Assembly: GCF_014650715.1 (NCBI RefSeq)
Contig: NZ_BMVM01000025.1
Location: 26,028-90,027 of the forward strand
Source: Streptomyces bluensis
Lineage (GTDB): Bacteria; Actinomycetota; Actinomycetes; Streptomycetales; Streptomycetaceae
DNA length: 64,000 nucleotides
Reading direction: 5' to 3'
The notes beneath the pieces are model-generated. The model worked only from the letters and a program-made list of their open reading frames with translations, was not told where the DNA came from and searched no databases. The position numbers and the translations under genes were made by a program. Each line of letters opens with the position of its first letter. The stretch's first letter is position 1. Positions 52,552 to 60,191 of this stretch are shown one piece after another.

Positions 52552-54224
52552 GACTGCTCCAGATACCGGTGCACGAGCATCACGGCCATCGCTCCCTCTC
52601 CGACCGCGGACGCGACCCGCTTGGCGGACTCCGCCCGCGCGTCCCCGGCGACGAACACGCCGGGCACATTGGTCTCCAGGTGGTACGGCGGCCGGTCCAG
52701 CTCCCATCCCGGGGGCGGCCCGCCGCCGTCGGACAGATCAGGCCCGGCCAGGACGAACCCGCGCTCGTCCCGCAGCAAGGTGCCCTCCAGCCAGTCCGTC
52801 AGCGGCGCGGCACCGATGAACACGAACATCCACTGCGCGTCGACGAGCTCCGTGCGGCCGCTCGCCAGGTCCCGCAGGGTGAGCTGCTCCAAGTGGTCCG
52901 TGCCGTGGGCGCACTCCACGACCGTGCCCGTGCGCACGGTGATGGTGCGCATGGCGTCGATCTGCTGGATCAGGTAGTGCGACATCGACGCCTCCAGCGA
53001 CTCCCCGCGCACCAGCAGCGTCACCGACTTGGCGTGGCGTGCCAGATACATCGCGGCCTGACCCGCCGAGTTCGCCCCGCCCACAACGTACACGTCATGC
53101 CCCTGGCAGGCTGCGGCCTCGGTCAGTGCCGACCCGTAGAACACCCCGCATCCGGTCAGGTCCCCGCAGCCCGGCGCGTCGAGCTGCCGGTACGACACGC
53201 CGGTCGCCAGGATCACACTGTGCGCGGCGATCGCGGAACCGTCGGAGAACCGGACCGTGCGTGACGCCCCGCCCACCTCAAGCGCGGTCACCTCGCGCGC
53301 GGTGAGGATCTCGGCCCCGAACTTCGCGGCCTGCCGCCGCGCCCGCCCGGTGAGCTGCGCGCCGGACACTCCGTCGGGGAATCCCAGGTAGTTCTCGATC
53401 CGTGAGCTCTGCCCGGCCTGCCCACCGGTCGCGGACCGCTCCACGAGCACGGTCCGCAGTCCCTCCGAGGCCCCGTACACGGCGGCCCCGAGCCCGGCCG
53501 GCCCTCCGCCGATGACGACCAGGTCGTAGAACTCGGCCGCCGGCGTCGTCGCCAGCCCGACCCGGTCCGCGAGCTCCGTGTCCTCGGGCGCCACCAGCGG
53601 CGTACCGTCCGGCGTGACAACCAGCGGCAGTCGCTCACCGTCGGCTCCGGCCGCCGCCAGCAGCCTGCGCCCCTCCGGCTCGTCGGACGAGAACCAGCGG
53701 TACGGCACCTGGTTGCGGGCCAGGAACTCGCGTACGCCCGACGATCTCGCCGACCACCGGTGCCCGACCACCTTCGTCACGCCCGCGCACGTCCGGTCCG
53801 CCGCCTGCCAGGACTCCAGCAGATCGTCCAGGACCGGGTACAGCTTCTCCTCGGGCGGATCCCACGGCTTGAGCAGATAGTGGTCGAGGTCGATCACGTT
53901 GATCGCGTCGATCGCCGCGTTCGTGTCGGCGTACGCCGTCAGCAGCACCCGCCGGGCCCGGGGGTAGATGTCGAGCGCCTGCTCCAGGAACTCTATGCCG
54001 TTCATCTCCGGCATCCGGTAGTCGGCCAGCAGCACCGCCACCTGGTCGCCGCGCAGCTTCAGCTCACGCAGCGCCTCCAGGGCACTGGCGCCGGACTCGG
54101 CCCGCACGATCCGGTACGACTCGCCGTACCGGCGGCGCAGGTCCCGGGCCACGGCGCGCGACACCCCCGGATCGTCGTCCACGGTCAGAATGACGTTCCG
54201 TGCCGGACCGGCGGCCTGTGCCAT
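52548..54224 (-). CDS. Response regulator-flavoprotein oxidoreductase fusion
   Basis: 558 residues in three parts. Residues 10-135: receiver domain with D16/D17, phospho-acceptor D68 in LLADYRMPEMNG, T96 and K119. Residues 150-225: glutaredoxin-like fold, but the CPYC site reads WSARSS. Residues 232-555: thioredoxin-reductase-like FAD/NAD fold with VIGGGPAG, VVGGANSAG and VFVAGDA, but the CATC site reads GSAL (364-367). So phosphorylation could control an NAD(P)H flavoenzyme with no classical dithiol. ATG at 54224; first gene of the operon. The substrate or partner is unknown. Confidence 0.88.
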   Translation of the reverse strand: MAQAAGPARNVILTVDDDPGVSRAVARDLRRRYGESYRIVRAESGASALEALRELKLRGDQVAVLLADYRMPEMNGIEFLEQALDIYPRARRVLLTAYADTNAAIDAINVIDLDHYLLKPWDPPEEKLYPVLDDLLESWQAADRTCAGVTKVVGHRWSARSSGVREFLARNQVPYRWFSSDEPEGRRLLAAAGADGERLPLVVTPDGTPLVAPEDTELADRVGLATTPAAEFYDLVVIGGGPAGLGAAVYGASEGLRTVLVERSATGGQAGQSSRIENYLGFPDGVSGAQLTGRARRQAAKFGAEILTAREVTALEVGGASRTVRFSDGSAIAAHSVILATGVSYRQLDAPGCGDLTGCGVFYGSALTEAAACQGHDVYVVGGANSAGQAAMYLARHAKSVTLLVRGESLEASMSHYLIQQIDAMRTITVRTGTVVECAHGTDHLEQLTLRDLASGRTELVDAQWMFVFIGAAPLTDWLEGTLLRDERGFVLAGPDLSDGGGPPPGWELDRPPYHLETNVPGVFVAGDARAESAKRVASAVGEGAMAVMLVHRYLEQS

Positions 54225-54384
54225 CTTTCTCCCACCCTGAGCGCCGAACGGTGCTCACCTTCCGCCATCGTATGGTCGATCGTCCCGTTTCGCTCCGAAA
54301 TGGGGATGCGTCCCTGGTGCGGGGGAAGGAAACGTTCCGTAGGAAGGCGCACCACAGCGACCGAGGCGAGGGAGAGACAGCCGA

Positions 54385-55260
54385 ATGATCCGCCCGATCA
54401 CCGTAGGAGTGGACGGAACGCCCGAGAGCAAGGCCGCCGCGGCCTGGGCGGGCCGCGAGGCCGTCCGCCGTGACCTGCCCCTGCGCATCGTGCACGCCTG
54501 GCAGTGGCAGCCGACGACCGACATCGCCATAGCCGCGGACCAGGACACCCAGGCCGGGTGGGCACGCGACCTGGTGCGAGACGCCGAGCGGACCGTCACC
54601 GAACGGCACCCGGCCCTGACCGTGACCGCCGGGATCCTCGACGGGGGAGCGGTCGAGTCACTGGTGGCCGCGGCCGCGGAGGCCGAGACGCTCGTGCTGG
54701 GCTCGCGCGGGCACGGTGCGATCGTCGGTTTCCTGCTCGGGTCCGTCGGCCAGCAGGTCCTCGCCGAGACCGAACGACCCGTCGTCCTCGTCCGCTCCGA
54801 CGACCACCCCGAGGCGGAGGCGGGCGGCCGGGAGATCGTCGTCGGCCAGCACGGCGACCCCGACGACAGCTCCGCCGCCCTCGGCTTCGCCTTCGCGACG
54901 GCCGCCGCCCGCGGCGCCGGACTCCGCGCCGTACGGGCCTGGAACCTGCCCCCGGTGTTCGCCTACAGCCCCGGCTCGATGAGGCTCGCGGACCAGGCCG
55001 GGGGCCTGGAGCCGTACGAGAAGGAGGCGCTCCGCGAGGCTCTGCGGCCCTGGCGCGAACGGTTCCCCGAGGTGCCCGTGACCGAGCACGTGGAGATCGG
55101 CAGTGCGGCCCAGGTGCTGCTGACGGTGGCCGGGCGGGCCCAGCTGATGGTCGCAGGACGGCGCGCCCACCGCCGCGCGGTCGGCTCACGCATCGGTTCG
55201 GTCGCCCACGCCCTCGTCCATCACGCGCCCTGCCCGGTGGCCGTCGTACCGCCCTCCTGA
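54385..55260 (+). CDS. Tandem universal stress protein
   Basis: 291 residues with two UspA domains. The first has ITVGVDGTPESKAAAAWAG and the ATP loop LVLGSRGHGAIVGFLLGSV; the second reads IVVGQHGDPDDSSAALGFAF and MVAGRRAHRRAVGSRIGSV. The first keeps the G-x2-G-x9-GS nucleotide pattern; the second is a weaker match. Such proteins act in stress survival. The last 40 bases overlap the end of the convergent DUF4032 gene. Confidence 0.9.
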   Translation: MIRPITVGVDGTPESKAAAAWAGREAVRRDLPLRIVHAWQWQPTTDIAIAADQDTQAGWARDLVRDAERTVTERHPALTVTAGILDGGAVESLVAAAAEAETLVLGSRGHGAIVGFLLGSVGQQVLAETERPVVLVRSDDHPEAEAGGREIVVGQHGDPDDSSAALGFAFATAAARGAGLRAVRAWNLPPVFAYSPGSMRLADQAGGLEPYEKEALREALRPWRERFPEVPVTEHVEIGSAAQVLLTVAGRAQLMVAGRRAHRRAVGSRIGSVAHALVHHAPCPVAVVPPS

Positions 55261-56501
55261 ACGGCCTCGGCCACGGCGGCCTCGGGGAGCGTCGCACGGA
55301 CCTTGGGGAGGACGTTCTCGGTGTAGTCCTTCACGGCCGTGTCCAGACCGATGTCGTGCTGGGCACGCTCCGACAGGTACCAGCGGTGTTCCAGCAGCTC
55401 GTGGTACAGCTCGGCCGGGTCCATGGAACCGCGCAGCGCCGGCGGTATCGCCCGCACGGTCGGCCGGAACACGTCCCGGACCCAGCGGTGGGCCAGCACC
55501 TCCGGGCGGGCCGCGAGGGGATCGCCGGGCGCGTAGTCGTCCTGGGTGGCCATCCAGCTCTCCAGGTCGTTGAGCAGCCTGCGCGCCTGGTTCTCCTCCG
55601 CGTCGAGGCCGGTCAGCCGCAGCAGCTGCCGCTGGTGGTGACCGGCGTCGACGACCTTCGGCACGAACGTGACGCTGTCCCCGTTGGACGAGTGGGTGAT
55701 CTGCATCTCGGCCACGTCGAAACCCAGCTCGTTGAGACGGCGGATGCGGCGCTCGATGAAGTGGTGCTTGCCCGCCGGGTACACCGTCGTGCGGGTCAGC
55801 TCACCCCACAGGCTCTGGTACCGGGCGCAGATCTCCGTACCGAACGTGATGGGATCCACGGACGGGTGCAGGGCTCCCGACGCCTCCAGGTCGAGCAGTT
55901 CGCCGCTGATGTTCACCCGCGCCAGGTCGAGGTCGTAGTCGCGCTGCCCGTCGCTGAGCCTCGGATGCAGCTCGCCGGTCTCGGCGTCGACCAGGTACGC
56001 GGCGTAGGCACCGGCGTCCCGCCGGAACAGGGTGTTGGACAGTGAGCAGTCGCCCCAGGCGAACCCGGCCAGGTGCAGCCGCACCAGCAGCACGGCCAGC
56101 GCGTCCATGAGGCGGTGCATGGTCGCGGGCCGCATCGTCGTCTCGAACAGCGACCGGTACGGCATCGAGCCCCGCAGGTGACGCGTGATCAGTACGGGCT
56201 CCAGGTAGCCACCGTCCGCGTCGGTGCGGCCCGTGACGACGGCCAGCGCGTCCACCGCGGGGATGCCGAGCCGGTCCAGGTCCCTCAGCAGCTCGAACTC
56301 CCGCACCGCGGGCCGCTCGGCGAGCTCCTTCACGGCTACGACCTCCGATCCGGCGTGGGCGTAGCGCACCACGTGCCGCGAGATGCCGCGCGGCAACGGC
56401 ACGAGACGGTGCTCGGGCCACTCCTCCAGGGGCAGGTGCCACGGCAGGTCCAGCAGCAGCGCGGGGTGCTCCGGGTTCGTGGCGCTGATCTGCAATGCCA
56501 T
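55221..56501 (-). CDS. DUF4032 kinase-like protein
   Basis: 426 residues. The first 230 look like a protein-kinase-fold (LPS/RIO-type) domain: VVAVKELAERPAVREFELLR with the Lys, GFAWGDCSLSNTLFRR as the catalytic loop with Asp and Asn, and AYLVDAETGEL as the metal-binding Asp. The rest is DUF4032-type helices. Activity is untested in this family as far as I know. It is cytoplasmic, without membrane segment. Its 3' end overlaps that of the universal stress gene. Confidence 0.85.
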   Translation of the reverse strand: MALQISATNPEHPALLLDLPWHLPLEEWPEHRLVPLPRGISRHVVRYAHAGSEVVAVKELAERPAVREFELLRDLDRLGIPAVDALAVVTGRTDADGGYLEPVLITRHLRGSMPYRSLFETTMRPATMHRLMDALAVLLVRLHLAGFAWGDCSLSNTLFRRDAGAYAAYLVDAETGELHPRLSDGQRDYDLDLARVNISGELLDLEASGALHPSVDPITFGTEICARYQSLWGELTRTTVYPAGKHHFIERRIRRLNELGFDVAEMQITHSSNGDSVTFVPKVVDAGHHQRQLLRLTGLDAEENQARRLLNDLESWMATQDDYAPGDPLAARPEVLAHRWVRDVFRPTVRAIPPALRGSMDPAELYHELLEHRWYLSERAQHDIGLDTAVKDYTENVLPKVRATLPEAAVAEAVQEGGTTATGQGA

Positions 56502-56587
56502 CGGTGTCCTGCCCTCGCCTCACGGTCGTGTGCCGGCCGGGCACGGCGCGGTGCCGTGTCCCAGAGCATCTCCGCACTTCGACGGCC

Positions 56588-56785
56588 GTCACGTCAACAT
56601 GGGGGGTGGACCGAACCCGTGCAGGGCGTCCAGCACCAGCGGCGCGTCGTCGGACGCCACCAGCGCCCGCAGGGCGTCGGCAGCACCGTCAGCACCCCGT
56701 ACGTCGTCGGGCCCGCCACGACGGGCACACACCGAACCGGAACGGCAGGCCCGGCAGGCGGCAAGAACGCCTCCGGCGACGTCAC
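56588..56785 (-). pseudogene. Possible frameshifted gene remnant
   Basis: GTG at 56785 overlaps the FadD stop as GTGA and opens a frame reading PAVPVRCVPVVAGPTTYGVL, which looks coding and GAF-like. It then turns Trp/Cys/Arg-rich near 56685. In the next frame the same region continues as ADALRALVASDDAPLVLDAL and stops near 56588. Both halves have GC-rich third positions, so one frameshift or a sequence error would join them into about 65 residues. It could also be chance. The rest of 56502-56781 shows nothing else. Confidence 0.3.
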
Positions 56786-58701
56786 CGCACGCGGCGGAAC
56801 ACGTCGTCCGCGTCGTCCCAGCTCATCGATGCCTCCACCGAGGGCAGGCTCCTGCGGACCGCGCGCGCCGACTGGTACATGGCGTCGATCTCCACCTCGT
56901 ACCGCTGTGTGATGGCGTCCCTGCGCGGTTTCATCGACGGGGTCAGCAGTCCGCCCGCCACGGTGAACGGCTCCGGCAGGATGCGGAACACCCGGATCGA
57001 CTCCGGGCGCGACACCCTGCTGTTGGCCGCGGCGATGGCGCGCTGCACCTCCTGCCGCAGGGCGTTCTCCTCCCGCGCCCCCAGCCCGGAGGCGTCACCC
57101 TGGTCGAACCGGGTCCGGCGCCAGTGCCGCACGAAGTCGGGGTCGAGCGTGATCAGAGCGCCGACGCAGGGCCGGTTGTCGCCGACGACCACCGCCTGGT
57201 GGATGAGCGGATGCACCCGCAGGAGTTCTTCGAGCGGTGCCGGGGCGACGCTCTTCCCGCCGTTGGTGACGATGATCTCTTCCCTGCGGCCCGTGATCGA
57301 CAGATAGCCCTCGGAGTCGAGCCGCCCGATGTCGCCGGTGGCCAGCCAGCCGTCGCGCAGGGCCGCCCGGGTGCCGGGCTCGTCGTTGACGTACCCCTGG
57401 AACAGTGACGGACCGCGCACCAGGATCTCCCCGTCGTCCGCGACCCGTACGTCCATGCCCGGCAGCGGGCGCCCCACGGTGCCGGACTTCTCCCGCCCCA
57501 CGGGCTGTGCCGTGACAGCGCCACCGGTCTCCGTGAGCCCGTACCCGTCGTGGACGAGAATGCCGATTCCCGCATAGAAAAGAGCGAGATCCCGATTCAG
57601 CGGAGAACCGCCGGACGCCGCTCCGCACACCCGGCCGCCGAGCGAGGCCCGCAGTTTCCGGTACACGGCCTTCTCGAAGAAGGCGTGCCGCAGCCGCAGA
57701 TCGACTCCCGGGCCGTGGCCCCGCTCCAGACGGTGCCGCTCGACCGCCAGGGCGTATTCCCGAGCCGTACGCACCGCACGCTCGAACAAGGCTCCCTGGC
57801 CCGCCTCCTGGGCGCGCCTCAAGAAGTTCTTGTAGATCTTCTCGAAGACGGCCGGGACACCATAGAGAAACGTCGGCCGGAACGACAGGAAATCGTCGCC
57901 GAGAATCTCCTCCCGCAGCTCGGGTTCGTGCGCCATCAGCATCCCGCCCCGCAGACACAGGCCCTGGATCATCAGGCCGTACACATGGGAGAAAGGCAGA
58001 AAGACGAGAACCGCGGGCTGGACACCCTCGGGTGCGGTGGTGTGAGCCCAGCCGGCCAGCAGCGTGTCGCAGGGACTGGCCAGACCGCGGTGCGACAGGG
58101 CGCATCCCCGGGGACGCCCGGTCGCACCGGACGTGTAGCCGATGACCGCGGTCGAGTCCGGCAGAACGATCCGGCGCAGCGAGTCGACGGTCGCCTCCGG
58201 CACCGGCGAGCCCTGCTCGGCCAGTTGCTCCAGCCCCCCGTCGTCCAACTGCCAGACATGCCGCAGCCGGGGCAGCCCGGCGCACACCGAGCCGACCGTC
58301 ATCGCCCCCTGCCCGTCCTCGACCACGACCCCGGCACAGTCCGCGTCACTGAGGATCCACCGCACCTGCTCCCGCGACGACGCCGGATCGATCGGTACGA
58401 CCTCGGCGCCCACCGACCACAGGGCGAGGCTGAGCGCGGTCCACTCGTACCGGGTGCGCGCCATGACGGCCACCCGGTTGCCCGGCTGTATCCCGTTCGC
58501 GACGAACCCCTTGGCCAGACCGGTCACTTCGTCCCGTAACTCGCGCGCGCCGACCTGCGTCCATGTGCCGGTGGTCCCGTCGGGGCGGCGCGCGATCAAG
58601 GGAAGGCCGGGGTCACGGCTCGCCGTCTCGAAGAGACTGTCGGCGAGCCCTCCCGTCAGAAGGGGGGCGACCGGTGGGGCGGCGGTCCGGATGGTCTGCA
58701 T
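56782..58701 (-). CDS. Long-chain fatty acid-CoA ligase (FadD-type)
   Basis: 639 residues, AMP-forming. P-loop YTSGATGRPRG (the usual second Thr of TSGTTG is Ala), the A5 motif DGYGLTETGG, A7 WLATGDIGRLD, A8 GRREEIIVTNGGKSVAP, and the last Lys in LTPSMKPRRD. The N-terminal FLPFSHVYGLMIQG matches the FadD15 group of actinobacteria. Probable role: fatty acyl activation for degradation or lipid synthesis. ATG at 58701. Confidence 0.9.
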   Translation of the reverse strand: MQTIRTAAPPVAPLLTGGLADSLFETASRDPGLPLIARRPDGTTGTWTQVGARELRDEVTGLAKGFVANGIQPGNRVAVMARTRYEWTALSLALWSVGAEVVPIDPASSREQVRWILSDADCAGVVVEDGQGAMTVGSVCAGLPRLRHVWQLDDGGLEQLAEQGSPVPEATVDSLRRIVLPDSTAVIGYTSGATGRPRGCALSHRGLASPCDTLLAGWAHTTAPEGVQPAVLVFLPFSHVYGLMIQGLCLRGGMLMAHEPELREEILGDDFLSFRPTFLYGVPAVFEKIYKNFLRRAQEAGQGALFERAVRTAREYALAVERHRLERGHGPGVDLRLRHAFFEKAVYRKLRASLGGRVCGAASGGSPLNRDLALFYAGIGILVHDGYGLTETGGAVTAQPVGREKSGTVGRPLPGMDVRVADDGEILVRGPSLFQGYVNDEPGTRAALRDGWLATGDIGRLDSEGYLSITGRREEIIVTNGGKSVAPAPLEELLRVHPLIHQAVVVGDNRPCVGALITLDPDFVRHWRRTRFDQGDASGLGAREENALRQEVQRAIAAANSRVSRPESIRVFRILPEPFTVAGGLLTPSMKPRRDAITQRYEVEIDAMYQSARAVRRSLPSVEASMSWDDADDVFRRVR

Positions 58702-58809
58702 GCACCCTTCAGGTGTCGTTCCTGCGTGTCGCCGGAGGTGAACTGGCAGTGATCGAAACGTAGCGCATGGGGTGGCCGCCCGTGGGGCGAATGGGCAAGG
58801 AGCCGGCCG

Positions 58810-59310
58810 TCAGGGCCGGGCGTACTCCTGGCGCACGACGCCGGCGAGCTGGGCCAGTGTGTCCTGCGCGCGCGTACGGTCGGCCTCGTCGAGTGCGGCG
58901 AGCGCGTCGGCCGCGGCCTCCCTGACCCGGCGGGGCACCTCCTCCAGCGCCGCCATACGGTAGGCGATGGTGCGTCGCGCGAGGCGCTCCTCGGGGGTGA
59001 CGCCCGCAGGTCCGGACCGGGGGAAGACGGCGGCCTCGTACACGCTGATGTGCAGCAGCACCCCGTGCGCGATCCCCTCCGCGTATCCCCGCAGCCCGGC
59101 CTCCCGCTGCGCCAGGGCGAAACCGGCGAGCGCTCGTCTTCGGACGAGGGCCGAGCCGACGAGACCGGCCGCACCCGCGCTCGCGGCCGCGATCAGCGCG
59201 AGGAACGCGCCGCCGAGGAGGGCGCCGACGATCGCTCCGGTGGCGGTCATGAGGCAGATCAGTCCGATGGTGAGCAGAAGCAGGACGCGTGCGGGAGCGA
59301 GACAAGCCAT
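58810..59310 (-). CDS. Small membrane protein of unknown family
   Basis: 166 residues. Two N-terminal membrane segments (VLLLLTIGLICLMTATGAIV and ALLGGAFLALIAAASAGAAG) are followed by a helical, charged cytoplasmic part with ALDEADRTRAQDTLAQLAGV. ATG at 59310 is chosen because the first segment follows directly. I do not recognise the family. Confidence 0.6.
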   Translation of the reverse strand: MACLAPARVLLLLTIGLICLMTATGAIVGALLGGAFLALIAAASAGAAGLVGSALVRRRALAGFALAQREAGLRGYAEGIAHGVLLHISVYEAAVFPRSGPAGVTPEERLARRTIAYRMAALEEVPRRVREAAADALAALDEADRTRAQDTLAQLAGVVRQEYARP

Positions 59311-59525
59311 GCGAGCAGTCTGCCAGCAACCGGTTTCTGCGTACCTGATCACCCAGGACCACTGTGCGCACGGGGTGCCGTGGCGCCGCGGAGGTACTGC
59401 CGGAGTGTGATGTGTGGCACGTGGGGGAGCGGGGCCGGAGTCCTGGTGTCGTGAATCGTGGCTGGGCACGGCTTGATCGCTGATCACTGGGCGGAAATAC
59501 CCAGGCAACGGGATCTCTGGCTCAT

Positions 59526-59555
59526 TTGACAGTGTGTCCGGCGCGTGGATAGGAA
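59526..59555 (+). promoter_or_regulatory. Vegetative-type promoter
   Basis: TTGACA at 59526-59531 and TAGGAA at 59550-59555 with an 18-base spacer, about 28 bases before the start of the next gene. The -35 box is a perfect consensus. Confidence 0.5.
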
Positions 59556-59582
59556 CCTTTCGCTGAGGCCGGGAGGTGGAGA

Positions 59583-60113
59583 GTGCGCGTGCCCAATGTG
59601 ATCGGGGACTGGCAGGAGTGCGACGGTGGGCACGCGGGCCTTCGGGTACGCGTCCACGGTGTGGAGCGGGCGGAGCCTCCACGGGGGCGTGACGACGCCG
59701 CCGAGGGACTCGTCTATTTCCGGTTCCGGGTGACGGTGGAGAACCGCGCCGGTACGCCCTTCGGTATTCATGTGGAGGACGGGCAGTTCGACGTGCGGAC
59801 CGGGCCCGATGGCGAGAGCGCATTCCTCGACTGGCGCAATTCGCAATTCATCGAGGGCTTCGATCTTTATCCCCTGCGCCGCGCCACGGCCGTCATCTAC
59901 GCCGCGGCCTCCGATACCTCTCTTGCCCGCGTGGACATCCAGATCCAGCTGAGGACGGACGAGGAATGGGCCGACCGCTATCTGTGGGCGGGCGGTATCG
60001 GAGTGCACGGGGGCGTGATCGGCGGGGACTCCGCCCTTGACGGAACCGGGGAGGGGCTGGCCTGTCAGGTCAGCAGCTTCCTCCAGCGGGAGGCCGAGCA
60101 GGGGCCGGCGTGA
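59583..60113 (+). CDS. Conserved-looking hypothetical protein, beta-rich
   Basis: 176 residues, no signal or membrane segment. It alternates in a beta-sandwich manner with VYFRFRVTVENRAGTPFGIH and EGFDLYPLRRATAVIYAAAS. GTG at 59583 follows GGGAGGTGGAG and a good promoter lies just upstream, so it is likely expressed. I do not recognise the family; the centre resembles DUF4352-type immunoglobulin-like folds. Confidence 0.6.
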   Translation: MRVPNVIGDWQECDGGHAGLRVRVHGVERAEPPRGRDDAAEGLVYFRFRVTVENRAGTPFGIHVEDGQFDVRTGPDGESAFLDWRNSQFIEGFDLYPLRRATAVIYAAASDTSLARVDIQIQLRTDEEWADRYLWAGGIGVHGGVIGGDSALDGTGEGLACQVSSFLQREAEQGPA

Positions 60114-60122
60114 GGTGGGGGA

Positions 60123-60159
60123 GGACCCAGCCCCTCCGGCGTTTGAGGAGCGGGGGTCC
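60123..60159. repeat. Streptomyces-type repeat and terminator hairpin
   Basis: GGACCC with CCCCTCC on the left and GAGGAG with GGGTCC on the right surround GGCGTTT. The sequence CCTCCGGCGTTTGAGGAGCG matches a very common Streptomyces intergenic repeat, as I recall it. It lies between two convergent genes, so it can act as a two-way terminator. Confidence 0.6.
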
Positions 60160-60191
60160 GGGGGCGGGGCCCCTTCGGTAAACGCCGCCCT

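Noticed and set aside
54302..54314. GGGGATGCGTCCC as a possible DevR dormancy box before the universal stress gene
   Set aside because: The half-sites resemble DevR boxes but the spacing is too short for the known dyad.
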